Source: Pedobacter sp. MC2016-24 (GTDB lineage: Bacteria; Bacteroidota; Bacteroidia; Sphingobacteriales; Sphingobacteriaceae). From it: a stretch of DNA of 64,000 bases. The DNA lies in assembly GCF_015223055.1 (NCBI RefSeq), contig NZ_JADFBX010000016.1:62001-126000 (forward strand). The letters are read 5' to 3'. The notes under the pieces are model-generated. The model ran no database searches, was not told the DNA's origin, and saw nothing but the letters and a program-made list of their open reading frames with translations. Numbering within the stretch: the stretch's first letter is position 1; the number at the start of each line of letters is the position of its first letter. Positions 51,447 to 61,232 of the stretch are shown here, piece by piece. The translations under genes were made by a program, and so were the position numbers.

Positions 51447-52610
51447 TTATGCCAATTGTTGCTTGCCCATCATCAATAAAAGATCCTGGTCATTAATATC
51501 TAATTTGTTATCTGCTACGGCAAGGAAGCGATGGTAGGCCTCGCCCAATTCATCTTTACTCAAGGTAAAGCCCAGGCGCTCCAAATGGAATTTCAAAGCA
51601 TGTCTGCCGCTGCGTGCCGTAAGTACGATACTTGCATCAGGGAAACCTACATCTTCCGGGCGGATAATTTCATAGTTTTCGCGGTTTTTCAGGAAACCAT
51701 CCTGATGGATACCTGAACTGTGTGCAAATGCATTGCTGCCTACGATTGCTTTATTTGGCTGTACAGGCATACGCATTTGCGAGCTGACCATACGGCTTAA
51801 TTCATAAAAGTTTTTGGTGTTGATATTGGTTTTTAAGCCCAATGCTTCATGTGTTTTTAAAATCATGACCACTTCCTCCAAAGAGGTATTTCCTGCACGT
51901 TCACCAATTCCATTGATGGTACCTTCAATCTGGCGTGCACCATTTTGTAAACCGGCAATTGAATTGGCGGTGGCTAAACCCAAATCATTGTGGCAATGTA
52001 CAGAAATGATCGCCTGGTCAATATTTTTTACGTTTTCTTTCAAAAACTTGATCTTACTGCCATATTGATCAGGAAGGCAATAGCCATTGGTATCCGGTAT
52101 ATTGACTACGGTAGCACCAGCAGCAATTACAGCTTCCACCATTTTAGCCAGGAATACCACATCAGCACGACCAGCATCTTCTGCATAAAACTCAATGTCC
52201 TCTACAGATTTTTTGGCATATTTAACGGCTTCCACGGCACGCTCCAGAATTTCTTCCCTGGTGCTGTTGAATTTATGCTTAATGTGCATATCTGATGAGC
52301 CGATACCTGTATGTATCCTTGGACGTTTGGCATATTGCAGCGCAGCCACAGCAGAATCAATATCTCCTTTGTTTGCACGTGTAAGTGCGCAAATGATTGG
52401 CTCAGATACTGCTTTCGATAACTCTACAACACTTTGGAAATCGCCAGGACTGGAAATCGGGAAACCTGCTTCAATGATATCTACACCCAGTGCTTCTAAT
52501 TCTTTGGCAATTTCAATTTTTTCAGGGGTTGTCAATTGGCAACCCGGTACTTGTTCACCATCCCTTAAGGTGGTGTCAAACACATAAACTCTATTCGGAT
52601 CGTGTAACAT
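51447..52610 (-). CDS. leuA: 2-isopropylmalate synthase without allosteric domain
   Basis: LeuA condenses acetyl-CoA with 2-oxoisovalerate, opening leucine synthesis. The barrel motifs FDTTLRDGEQVPGC, HCHNDLGLATANS and NGIGERAGNTSLEE are present. At 387 residues it ends after the linker region and lacks the C-terminal domain of about 120 residues through which leucine inhibits the usual enzyme of about 510 residues. Feedback control by leucine must therefore be absent or indirect. It lies between a double ABC ATPase gene and leuC. Confidence 0.92.
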   Translation of the reverse strand: MLHDPNRVYVFDTTLRDGEQVPGCQLTTPEKIEIAKELEALGVDIIEAGFPISSPGDFQSVVELSKAVSEPIICALTRANKGDIDSAVAALQYAKRPRIHTGIGSSDMHIKHKFNSTREEILERAVEAVKYAKKSVEDIEFYAEDAGRADVVFLAKMVEAVIAAGATVVNIPDTNGYCLPDQYGSKIKFLKENVKNIDQAIISVHCHNDLGLATANSIAGLQNGARQIEGTINGIGERAGNTSLEEVVMILKTHEALGLKTNINTKNFYELSRMVSSQMRMPVQPNKAIVGSNAFAHSSGIHQDGFLKNRENYEIIRPEDVGFPDASIVLTARSGRHALKFHLERLGFTLSKDELGEAYHRFLAVADNKLDINDQDLLLMMGKQQLA

Positions 52611-52622
52611 AATGCTTAGGGT

Positions 52623-54089
52623 TTAGGTAATACTAAATATATTTTCAACGGTTTTTACTGCACCGTTCTCTAATAAGATTCTATTTTCAATACAAGCGGG
52701 CAATTGTGATTCGAAATGGCCCACATAAATCAATGTGGTTCCGTGACTGCACAATTCATCCACCAGCTGGTTAAAATGTCTGGTCTGCTGCTGATCCAGA
52801 CCCTGGCAAGGTTCGTCCAGGATCAATAGCTCCGGATTTTTAACAATGGTCCGCGCCAGCAAAGCCAGTCGTTGTTTGCCCAGGGGCAATTCATTCATCA
52901 GTGTGTTTTGATAAGCGGTGAGGCCAAAATAATGAATGAGTTCATCAGCCTGTGCTTTTTTGGTATAACCCGGATCACAAAACAAACCTGAGCTGTCATA
53001 AAAGCCAGAAATGATGCTTTGTGCCACCGTTGCCGAAGGGTCAAAATACCAATGCAGTTCCGGAGAAATCAAGCCGATTCGCGCTTTGATTTCCCAGATG
53101 CTCTCTCCACTGCCGCGTTTGTTGCCAAACAAATAAAAGTTGTTGGCATAAGCCTGAGGGTGATCGCCGCAAATTAAACTCAGTAAAGTAGATTTTCCAG
53201 AACCATTGTGGCCTTGTAAAACCCATTTTTCTCCGGATTTAACTTCCCAGTTGATGTTTTTTAATACCTGTTTGTCGCCATAGCTGATGTTTACATCAAC
53301 CATTTTGATGATTTCAGTATCGGTTTTTGGAATTGCAAAATCATTTATAAAAGCAGGCACCCTATCGCTGATGAGGTCGATCTCGTAGCTGCTGCGTTCA
53401 TCAGCTTCAATTTCAATCAGTTTTCCCGATTCAATAACCGCAAAATGATCCAGACAAGCTGGTAGTTCTGTGTCATTGCTGATCAGGATTAACTGGCTGC
53501 CTGTAGCAGAAATTTCGTCAAGTAATAAGTTCAGGTTTTGACGCGAGGCTACATCAAGTCCGTTATATGGAAGATCCAGAATTAACAATTGCGGTTTTAG
53601 CCAGATCGCTTTGACCAACTGTAATTTCTTATGCTCTCCGCTGGACAACTGGATTAAGGTCGAGTTGACCAGGGCTGAAAATCCGAGGGCCGCTAAAATG
53701 CGATCCAGTTCCTTAATTTCCAGCGCATGTTTCCCGCCAAAGCTTTCCAGTTCAGCTTTTACTGTAGCTGTAGTTTCTACAGCCTGTTTATTATAGCGTT
53801 GTTGGTAATAAAAGTTAGATTGCCCTTCCAGGTCTTTAAACTGGAACCAGTTGGCCACATAATAGGCCAGGGCAGGGGAGCTGTTGTTCGGATTGAAACA
53901 AATTTCAATGTTGCCATAACTGTGGGTCAAACCAGCAATTGCTTTTGCCAAAGAGGTTTTGCCACTTCCACTTGCTCCGCATAACAGCCAATTCTCGTTG
54001 CGCTTTATAGTCCAGTTCAAATCCTGTAATACAGGTTTGTGCCGGTACTTTAAAGTAAGATTGGTGATATGGACGACAGGTTCTGACAT
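52623..54089 (-). CDS. Double-domain ABC ATPase (ModF/PhrA-like)
   Basis: The 488-residue soluble protein holds two ABC ATPase domains and no membrane segment, as in ModF/PhrA-type proteins. Domain 1 has Walker A GASGSGKTS and the signature LSSGEHKKLQLVKAI, but its Walker B reads ILDLPYNGLD, without the usual catalytic Glu. Domain 2 has GHNGSGKST and ILDEPCQGLD, while its signature is degenerate (LPLGKQRLALLARTI). One composite site may therefore be inactive. No molybdate genes are nearby. Why it sits in the branched-chain operon, 12 bp before leuA, is unclear. Confidence 0.85.
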   Translation of the reverse strand: MSEPVVHITNLTLKYRHKPVLQDLNWTIKRNENWLLCGASGSGKTSLAKAIAGLTHSYGNIEICFNPNNSSPALAYYVANWFQFKDLEGQSNFYYQQRYNKQAVETTATVKAELESFGGKHALEIKELDRILAALGFSALVNSTLIQLSSGEHKKLQLVKAIWLKPQLLILDLPYNGLDVASRQNLNLLLDEISATGSQLILISNDTELPACLDHFAVIESGKLIEIEADERSSYEIDLISDRVPAFINDFAIPKTDTEIIKMVDVNISYGDKQVLKNINWEVKSGEKWVLQGHNGSGKSTLLSLICGDHPQAYANNFYLFGNKRGSGESIWEIKARIGLISPELHWYFDPSATVAQSIISGFYDSSGLFCDPGYTKKAQADELIHYFGLTAYQNTLMNELPLGKQRLALLARTIVKNPELLILDEPCQGLDQQQTRHFNQLVDELCSHGTTLIYVGHFESQLPACIENRILLENGAVKTVENIFSIT

Positions 54090-54103
54090 TGTTTTTGATC
54101 AGG

Positions 54104-54131
54104 AGCAGCTGTACGCAGTGGTACAGCTGCT
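54104..54131 (-). promoter_or_regulatory. Intercistronic hairpin after ilvC
   Basis: AGCAGCTGTAC (54104-54114) and GTACAGCTGCT (54121-54131) pair perfectly over 6 nt. No T tract follows on the minus strand, so it is more likely an mRNA-stabilising or processing element than a terminator. Confidence 0.45.
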
Positions 54132-54142
54132 GAGTTTAATTT

Positions 54143-55624
54143 TTATGCTGTTTTGATGGTTTTCATGGCCGTCATTGCTTTTCTCAATGTGGCGCCAATG
54201 GTTTCAACCTGGTGTGTACGCAGTGCTTCGTTAACAGCAATCAGTTTCCTGTTGTCAACACCGTTGTCTTTACCTTCGTTAAAGTTTTTACCAACCAGGT
54301 CAGTATCTACCCGGGTCATAAAATCAGCCAGTAAAGGTTTACAAGCCTGATCAAATAAGTAACAACCATATTCTGCAGTGTCAGAAATTACGCGGTTCAT
54401 TTCAAATAATTTTTTACGCGCAATGGTATTGGCAATCAGTGGTGTTTCATGTAACGATTCGTAATAAGCAGATTCTGGTTTGATACCTGCCTGAACCATC
54501 GTTTCAAAAGCCAGTTCCACACCTGCTCTTACAAAAGCAACCATCAGGGTGTAGTTGTCAAAATATTCCTGTTCGTTGATTTTAACATCAGCCGCAGGTG
54601 TTTTTTCAAATGCAGTTTCGCCGGTTTCAGCACGCCATGCCAATAAGTTTTTATCGCCATTGGCCCAGTCTTCCATCATGATGCGGCTAAACTCACCACT
54701 CATGATATCATCCTGATGTTTTTGGAACAATGGGCGCATGATGTCTTTCAATTCTTCCGAAATCTCGAAAGCTTTGATTTTTGCCGGATTGCTCAGTCTG
54801 TCCATCATGCCAGTTACACCACCATGCTTTAAAGCTTCAGTGATTACTTCAACACCGTATTGAACCAGTTTAGAAGCATAACCTGCATCAATACCTTTCT
54901 CAACCATTTTATCGAAAGATAAAATAGAACCAGTTTGCAACAATCCGCAAAGGATGGTTTGCTCGCCCATTAAGTCAGATTTTACCTCAGCTACAAAAGA
55001 TGATTTCAATACACCTGCTTTGTGACCGCCAGTACCTACACAGTATGCTTTCGCTTGTGCCAGTCCTTTTCCCTGAGGATCATTTTCAGGGTGTACAGCA
55101 ATCAGGGTAGGTACCCCAAAACCACGTACATACTCTGCTCTAACTTCACTACCCGGGCATTTAGGTGCCACCATGATTACAGTTAAGTCTTTACGGATCT
55201 GCGTACCTTCTTCAACGATGTTGAAACCGTGTGAATAAGATAACGTAGCACCTTGCTGCATCAATGGCATTACTGCGTTGACAACAGCCGTATGTTGTTT
55301 ATCAGGAGTCAGGTTAATCACTACATCAGCAGTAGGAATTAATTCTTCATAAGTACCTACAGTAAAGTTGTTTTCTGTAGCATTTTTCCATGAATCTCTT
55401 TTACCTTCAATTGCTTCTTTACGTAGTGCATAAGAAACATTTAAACCACTGTCTCTTAAATTTAAACCTTGGTTCAAACCTTGTGCTCCGCAACCTACAA
55501 TCACCAGTTTCTTTCCTTTAAGGGCATTAACGCCGTCTAAAAATTCAGAACTGTCCATGAAATCGCAAACGCCCAATTGGTTTAGTTGTTCTCTAAGAGG
55601 CAGTGTGTTAAAATAATTTGACAT
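54143..55624 (-). CDS. ilvC: Ketol-acid reductoisomerase, class II
   Basis: IlvC converts acetolactate or acetohydroxybutyrate to the dihydroxy acid with NADPH. The Rossmann motif IVGCGAQGLNQGLNLRDSGL is near residue 37. At 493 residues it is the long class II form with a duplicated C-terminal domain, known from plants and enterobacteria, and not the roughly 330-residue class I form. It follows the dinB-like gene by 34 bp. Confidence 0.97.
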   Translation of the reverse strand: MSNYFNTLPLREQLNQLGVCDFMDSSEFLDGVNALKGKKLVIVGCGAQGLNQGLNLRDSGLNVSYALRKEAIEGKRDSWKNATENNFTVGTYEELIPTADVVINLTPDKQHTAVVNAVMPLMQQGATLSYSHGFNIVEEGTQIRKDLTVIMVAPKCPGSEVRAEYVRGFGVPTLIAVHPENDPQGKGLAQAKAYCVGTGGHKAGVLKSSFVAEVKSDLMGEQTILCGLLQTGSILSFDKMVEKGIDAGYASKLVQYGVEVITEALKHGGVTGMMDRLSNPAKIKAFEISEELKDIMRPLFQKHQDDIMSGEFSRIMMEDWANGDKNLLAWRAETGETAFEKTPAADVKINEQEYFDNYTLMVAFVRAGVELAFETMVQAGIKPESAYYESLHETPLIANTIARKKLFEMNRVISDTAEYGCYLFDQACKPLLADFMTRVDTDLVGKNFNEGKDNGVDNRKLIAVNEALRTHQVETIGATLRKAMTAMKTIKTA

Positions 55625-55658
55625 AATTGTTATTAGTTTTTGATTTGGGTTCTTGTTG

Positions 55659-56126
55659 TTATATTTTGTTCGTTATTACTTTTTTTATTGATGCTGCACA
55701 GCCATAATGATAACCATCGTGTATGCCGAAAAATTGAACGGCTTCTGCTGTGCTGTTGAGTCTGACACCGAATTCTGTTGTAAAAGCATGATAGTTTACA
55801 AAAACGTTCTGCTTCAGGTCTTCGGCCAGTTGGTCTATCGTAGTCAGCATCAGTTCTTTTAAATCTTGCACTTCCTCCGCACCAACAAACTGCTCCGGCC
55901 GGGTACCTTTTTGAAATTGCAAAATGTACTCCTGTTTGATCATCATCGGGAGCCCGGCTAAGCGGTAGCAAAGCAATTGCTGACTGGAGATGATGTGGCC
56001 AAAGTTCCAGATGATGTTGTTGTTGAAACCGGAAGGTACCGCATTCAATTCCTCGAGTGTCGAGTTGTTCAGCAACTGGATGAAATTTGTCCTGGTTTGT
56101 TTAATGATATTTAAAAGCTGATCCAT
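55659..56126 (-). CDS. DinB family protein
   Basis: The 155-residue product is a four-helix DinB/YfiT-like protein. It carries the spaced histidines of the putative metal site (WNFGHIISSQQ and IHDGYHYG). DinB proteins include thiol-dependent transferases, but many have no known role. Gaps of 9 and 34 bp to ilvN and ilvC put it firmly in the operon, yet no known step of branched-chain amino-acid synthesis needs it. Confidence 0.85.
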   Translation of the reverse strand: MDQLLNIIKQTRTNFIQLLNNSTLEELNAVPSGFNNNIIWNFGHIISSQQLLCYRLAGLPMMIKQEYILQFQKGTRPEQFVGAEEVQDLKELMLTTIDQLAEDLKQNVFVNYHAFTTEFGVRLNSTAEAVQFFGIHDGYHYGCAASIKKVITNKI

Positions 56127-56135
56127 TTTTACAAA

Positions 56136-56753
56136 TTACATCGTAAATACATTCTTCTCTTTGTCCAGGAATTCATTTTCAATCACTTCCTGTCCCGGGT
56201 CCTTACGCTCAAATTCTCTCAGTTTGCTGTTGAAACCTTCACTGTCTTTGATGATGGCCACCCTTGCGCTTCTCACAAATTCAATCAGTCCGAATGGTTG
56301 CAGCACTTCAATCAGTTTATCGGTTTCTTCTCTATGACCGGTAGCTTCAAACACAGTATAATCTTTACGGATCACCACTGCACGGGCACCAAATTCACGC
56401 AATAACCTTTCTACCGGGGCACGCTCAGCAACAATGTCTGTCGGTACCTTGTAAAGTGCCAGCTCCTGCCAGATGATGTCCTCGTTTACGTTGTAGTAAA
56501 CTTTCAATACTTCTACCTGCTTTTCAATCTGGCGGCAAAGTTTGCGGACTACCTCTTCTGTTTCGTGAATAACGATGTTGAAACGGTGAATGTGTTCAAT
56601 CTCAGAAGGGGAAGTGTTTAAACTCTCTATATTTATTTTTCTTCTGGAAAATATGATGGCAATACGGTTCAATATTCCGATCTGATTTTCGGTATATACG
56701 GTGATCGTAAATTCTAATTTTCCGTTTAATTCTGTTTCGTTGGAATTGCTCAT
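56136..56753 (-). CDS. ilvN: Acetolactate synthase small (regulatory) subunit
   Basis: The 205-residue protein has an N-terminal ACT domain (about residues 10-85, FTITVYTENQIGILNRIAIIF) and the ALS small-subunit C-terminal domain. It confers feedback inhibition on the catalytic subunit. It is encoded 9 bp after ilvB. Confidence 0.94.
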   Translation of the reverse strand: MSNSNETELNGKLEFTITVYTENQIGILNRIAIIFSRRKINIESLNTSPSEIEHIHRFNIVIHETEEVVRKLCRQIEKQVEVLKVYYNVNEDIIWQELALYKVPTDIVAERAPVERLLREFGARAVVIRKDYTVFEATGHREETDKLIEVLQPFGLIEFVRSARVAIIKDSEGFNSKLREFERKDPGQEVIENEFLDKEKNVFTM

Positions 56754-56762
56754 GATCGTTAA

Positions 56763-58502
56763 TTATTTTAGTCTGATTTCGCTTACACTCATACCTTGAG
56801 GAACCATTGGGAACACGTTGTGCTCCTGGGCAACCATCACTTCCAAAAGGTAAGAACCTTTGTGGTTCAGCATTTCTTCCAGTGCGCCAACCAGTTCTTC
56901 GCGCTCAGAGATTTTTTTACCTGCGATGTAGTATGAATCTGCAAGTTTCACAAAATCCGGACTGGTAATGTCAACAAATGAATAGCGTTTTTCATGAAAC
57001 AACTGTTGCCACTGACGAACCATACCCAGGAACCTGTTGTTTAAGATCATGATCTTTACATCGATTCCGCTTTGCATAATGGTACCCAGTTCCTGTAAAG
57101 TCATCTGGAAACCACCATCGCCAATCACAGCCACAACCGTACGGTCAGGCGCGCCAAATTTAGCGCCTATGGCTGCCGGTAAGCCAAAACCCATAGTTCC
57201 TAAGCCACCGCTGGTGATGTTGCTCCTGGTGTGGTTAAACTTGGCGTAGCGACAAGTTACCATCTGATGCTGACCAACGTCGGTAACCACAACGGCTTCA
57301 CCTTTGGTCAGTTCATTCAATTGGTTGATCACTTCACCCATAGTCAACTCGCCGGTACCTGGATGTAATTCTGGCTGAATGACTACTTCACGCTCTGTTT
57401 TGTCATAAGCGCGGAACTCGGCCAACCATTCCGGATGTGTTTTTTCTTCAACCAATGCGGTTAACAAAGGCAAAGTTTCTTTACAGTCACCCCAAACCGG
57501 TACATCAGCCTTTACGTTTTTGTCGATCTCGGCCGGATCAATATCCAAATGGATTACTTTGGCTTGTTTGGCATATTTATCTAAACGACCGGTTACACGA
57601 TCATCGAAACGCATACCAATGGCAATCAGTACATCACAGGAATTGGTCTGTACGTTCGGACCATAATTACCATGCATACCCAACATGCCCACATTTAAGG
57701 GGTGATCTGTTGGGATTGCACCTGCACCTAAAATCGTCCATGCCGAAGGTATGCCGCTCTTTTCAACAAAAGCTTTAAATTCCTGTTCTGCATTGCCCAG
57801 GGATACACCTTGTCCAAATAAAACGAATGGTTTTTTAGCTGAGTTGATCAGGGCTGCGGCTTGCTCAATGTATTCCTTTCTGATCAATGGTTTAGGGCGG
57901 TAGCTGCGGATGTGTTCACAAGGGGTGTAACCTTCGTAATCAAACATTTGCAGCTGTGCATTTTTGGTGATATCGATCAATACAGGCCCTGGTCTGCCGC
58001 TGCGCGCAATGTAAAAAGCTTTAGCCAGTACACTTGGGATCTCATTCGCATCTGTAATCTGATAATTCCATTTGGTAACCGGTGTGGTGATATTGATGAC
58101 ATCGGTTTCCTGGAAAGCATCCGTACCCAGCAAGTGAGCAAACACCTGTCCGGTAATGCAAACCATCGGTGTGCTGTCAATCTGTGCATCGGCAAGGCCG
58201 GTTACCAGGTTGGTTGCACCCGGGCCGCTGGTTCCAAATACCACCCCAACTTTACCCGAAGTGCGGGCATAGCCTTGTCCGGCATGGGTGCCACCTTGTT
58301 CATGGCGCACCAATATATGTTTTAATTTATCTTTATAATCGTATAGTGCATCATAAATAGGCATGATGGCGCCTCCAGGATATCCAAAAATGGTATCGGT
58401 ACCTTCAGCTATTAGTCCTTCTAATAAAGCTACAGAACCAGAAACATGTACTGTCTTCTTTGGTTCGGTTAAGGTAGTTGATTCCTCTTGTGCTGTTTCC
58501 AT
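56763..58502 (-). CDS. ilvB: Acetolactate synthase large (catalytic) subunit
   Basis: This TPP-, FAD- and Mg-dependent enzyme forms acetolactate or acetohydroxybutyrate from pyruvate. The N-terminal FGYPGGAIMPIYDAL, the Glu in RHEQGGTHAGQGYAR and the TPP/Mg motif GDGGFQMTLQELGTIMQSG are all present. The length of 579 residues is normal. ilvN follows directly. Confidence 0.97.
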   Translation of the reverse strand: METAQEESTTLTEPKKTVHVSGSVALLEGLIAEGTDTIFGYPGGAIMPIYDALYDYKDKLKHILVRHEQGGTHAGQGYARTSGKVGVVFGTSGPGATNLVTGLADAQIDSTPMVCITGQVFAHLLGTDAFQETDVINITTPVTKWNYQITDANEIPSVLAKAFYIARSGRPGPVLIDITKNAQLQMFDYEGYTPCEHIRSYRPKPLIRKEYIEQAAALINSAKKPFVLFGQGVSLGNAEQEFKAFVEKSGIPSAWTILGAGAIPTDHPLNVGMLGMHGNYGPNVQTNSCDVLIAIGMRFDDRVTGRLDKYAKQAKVIHLDIDPAEIDKNVKADVPVWGDCKETLPLLTALVEEKTHPEWLAEFRAYDKTEREVVIQPELHPGTGELTMGEVINQLNELTKGEAVVVTDVGQHQMVTCRYAKFNHTRSNITSGGLGTMGFGLPAAIGAKFGAPDRTVVAVIGDGGFQMTLQELGTIMQSGIDVKIMILNNRFLGMVRQWQQLFHEKRYSFVDITSPDFVKLADSYYIAGKKISEREELVGALEEMLNHKGSYLLEVMVAQEHNVFPMVPQGMSVSEIRLK

Positions 58503-58535
58503 TATATTGTTATTAGGTTGTAGGGTTTTTTAAAT

Positions 58536-60233
58536 TTAATCGGTGTAGGCATCGGTAACACAGCCTTCACTGGCATCACTTACTTGTTTAATGTATTTGT
58601 AGAGTACGCCTTTGGTGACGGGCGGTGGCAACTGTGTCCAGACCGCGCGGCGTGTTGCCAGTTGTTCGTCCGTCAGGTGAACATTTATGGTGTTATTTAC
58701 GGCATCAATGGTAATGATGTCATCGTCATGTACCAGGGCAATGTTTCCACCATCCCATGCTTCAGGCGTGATGTGGCCAACAACAAATCCGTGGGTACCA
58801 CCAGAAAAACGACCATCTGTAATCAAGGCTACTGATTTGCCTAAACCTGCACCAATAATTAATGACGTAGGTTTCAACATTTCCGGCATACCAGGAGCAC
58901 CTTTAGGACCAACCTGTCTGATCACTACTACGTCACCGCTTTTTAGCCGGCCGCTCTGAATACCCGCCATCAGCGATTTCTCTCCATCAAAAACACGTGC
59001 AGGACCTGTAAATTTCTCTCCTTCTTTACCGCTGATTTTAGCTACAGCACCCTTGGTTGCCAGGTTTCCGTACAACATTTGCAGGTGACCGGTTTCTTTG
59101 ATCGGGTTTTCTATCGGGAAGATAATTTTCTGGGCTTCAAAATCCAGATCAGCAGCATCAGCTACATTTTCTGCTATGGTTTTACCGGTAACGGTTAAAC
59201 AGTCGCCGTGAATCAATCCTACCTTTAATAAATATTTCAATACGGCTGGTACACCACCAATTTCATGCAGGTCTTCCATTAAATAAGCGCCGCTTGGTTT
59301 TAAATCGCCCAATACCGGGGTGTTGTCACTTACGCGTTGAAAATCTTCCAGTTTTAAGTTCATGCCAACAGATTTAGCGATGGCAATTAAATGCAATACT
59401 GCATTGGTTGAACCGCCCAATACCATCACAATCACCATGGCATTGTGAAATGCTTTCTCGGTCATGATGTCGGAAGGAAGGATGTTTCTTTCTAAAAGAA
59501 TGCGGATATACTTTCCGGCATCTAAGCATTCTTTCTTTTTTTCATCGCTTGTGGCAGGATAAGAAGAACTGTAAGGCAAACTCATGCCCAAAGCTTCAAT
59601 GGCCGAAGCCATGGTATTTGCGGTATACATACCACCGCAGGCACCAGCACCGGGACAAGCATTTTTAATCACGCCCTGGAAATCTTCTTCTTCCAGGTTA
59701 CCGGCTAATTTTTGTCCCAATGCTTCAAAAGCCGAAACAATATTCAATGAAGCACCTTTATATTTTCCGGAGTGGATACTTCCACCATATACCATAATAG
59801 CCGGGCGGTTTAAGCGACCCATTGCCATGATAGATCCCGGCATGTTTTTATCACAACCAGGTATGGTAATTAAGCCATCGTAGTATTGTCCGCCACAAAT
59901 GGTTTCAATAGAATCTGCAATCACATCTCTGGAAACCAGGGAGTAGCGCATGCCATCTGTTCCGTTAGACATGCCGTCACTAACACCAATGGTACCGAAA
60001 GTCAAACCGACCATGTCATTTTTCCAGACGCCATCTTTTACAATTTTTGCAAGATCATTTAAGTGCATGTTGCAGGTGTTTCCATCATATCCCATGCTGG
60101 CAATACCAATCTGAGCTTTGTCCATGTCTGCTTTGGTCAATCCAATTCCGTACAACATGGCTTGTGCAGCAGGTTGCGTCGGATCTTGTGTAAATGTTTT
60201 ACTGTAACGGTTAATTTCTGGTGTTTGTGACAT
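58536..60233 (-). CDS. ilvD: Dihydroxy-acid dehydratase
   Basis: IlvD dehydrates the dihydroxy acids of valine and isoleucine synthesis with an iron-sulfur cluster. The cluster motifs GCDKNMPGS and PGAGACGGMYTANTM and the C-terminal DGRFSGGTHG are visible. The length of 565 residues is typical. It follows ilvE by 77 bp and precedes ilvB by 33 bp. Confidence 0.97.
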   Translation of the reverse strand: MSQTPEINRYSKTFTQDPTQPAAQAMLYGIGLTKADMDKAQIGIASMGYDGNTCNMHLNDLAKIVKDGVWKNDMVGLTFGTIGVSDGMSNGTDGMRYSLVSRDVIADSIETICGGQYYDGLITIPGCDKNMPGSIMAMGRLNRPAIMVYGGSIHSGKYKGASLNIVSAFEALGQKLAGNLEEEDFQGVIKNACPGAGACGGMYTANTMASAIEALGMSLPYSSSYPATSDEKKKECLDAGKYIRILLERNILPSDIMTEKAFHNAMVIVMVLGGSTNAVLHLIAIAKSVGMNLKLEDFQRVSDNTPVLGDLKPSGAYLMEDLHEIGGVPAVLKYLLKVGLIHGDCLTVTGKTIAENVADAADLDFEAQKIIFPIENPIKETGHLQMLYGNLATKGAVAKISGKEGEKFTGPARVFDGEKSLMAGIQSGRLKSGDVVVIRQVGPKGAPGMPEMLKPTSLIIGAGLGKSVALITDGRFSGGTHGFVVGHITPEAWDGGNIALVHDDDIITIDAVNNTINVHLTDEQLATRRAVWTQLPPPVTKGVLYKYIKQVSDASEGCVTDAYTD

Positions 60234-60310
60234 TGTATGTGGTTAGGTCGTTTTTTTAATGTGTTTTATGATTGTTTTTTTAGTTTAATCTTTATGCTTT
60301 GTCTGTTCCG

Positions 60311-61201
60311 CTAGATGATGACTTCGTAGTTCTGTTTTTCAAGCACCAGACACTTATAGGTGCGTTGAATGGTTGCGCCAACGCTGTCGGTCCATTTGAC
60401 GGGGAATACATAATCATCTACCGATGCAATTCCGGCTATCTCACTTGCTGTTCCGCAAAAGAAAGCACTATCTGCATGCTTCAAATCTTTGACAGTTAAG
60501 TGTTTTTCAATGACTTCAATGTCCAGGATCTGGCACAATTCCATTACTGTAGCCCTGGTAATTCCTGCAAGGATATTGCCCAGTGGGGGAGTGTATAAGC
60601 GGCCATTCTTTTCTATGAAAATATTTGCGCCCGGAGCTTCAGCAATGTTTTGATCGGCATCTAACAATAAGGCTTCATCAAATCCGCTGTGTTTGGCCTC
60701 AGTGGTTGCCATGATTGAGTTGACATAGTTGCCACTGATTTTTGCTTCGATTGGGGTTGACTTTGGATTGGGTCTTTCGTAACTGGAGATGCAAACTTTC
60801 AATTGTTCATGACCAAGATAAGCATCCCATTCCCAGGCACAGATCATGATAGATGTTTTGGTTCCCGCAACCAGGGACATGTTCGGCGCTGAATATACCA
60901 ATGGACGGATATACGCATTTTTAAGGTTGTTGATTTGCAATAATTTATAGGTTTGCTTAATCAAGTCGTTTACATCCCATGGGAAAGGCATATGAACCAA
61001 TTCTGCCGAACGTTTTAACCGTTCATAATGTTCTCTGATTTTAAATACACGTGTACCGTTGTGGGTATGGTATGCCCTGATTCCTTCAAATACAGCATAG
61101 CCATAATGTAATGACTGGCTGTAGATGTCGCCAGCCGTATCAGCAGCTTTCTGAAACTTTCCGTTTAGGTAAAGCACTGTATTTGAGTTGAAGTATTGCA
61201 T
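60311..61201 (-). CDS. ilvE: Branched-chain amino acid aminotransferase
   Basis: IlvE catalyses the final transamination to leucine, isoleucine and valine with PLP. The fold-type IV pattern is clear: HYGYAVFEGIRAY near the N-terminus, the PLP-lysine segment EAKISGNYVNSIMA and EAPGANIFIEKNGRLYTPPLG. The length of 296 residues is normal. It is the first structural gene of the operon, and an attenuator lies directly upstream. Confidence 0.95.
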   Translation of the reverse strand: MQYFNSNTVLYLNGKFQKAADTAGDIYSQSLHYGYAVFEGIRAYHTHNGTRVFKIREHYERLKRSAELVHMPFPWDVNDLIKQTYKLLQINNLKNAYIRPLVYSAPNMSLVAGTKTSIMICAWEWDAYLGHEQLKVCISSYERPNPKSTPIEAKISGNYVNSIMATTEAKHSGFDEALLLDADQNIAEAPGANIFIEKNGRLYTPPLGNILAGITRATVMELCQILDIEVIEKHLTVKDLKHADSAFFCGTASEIAGIASVDDYVFPVKWTDSVGATIQRTYKCLVLEKQNYEVII

Positions 61202-61232
61202 TTAGGTTCGTGTTTTATTTATTTGGTCCATT

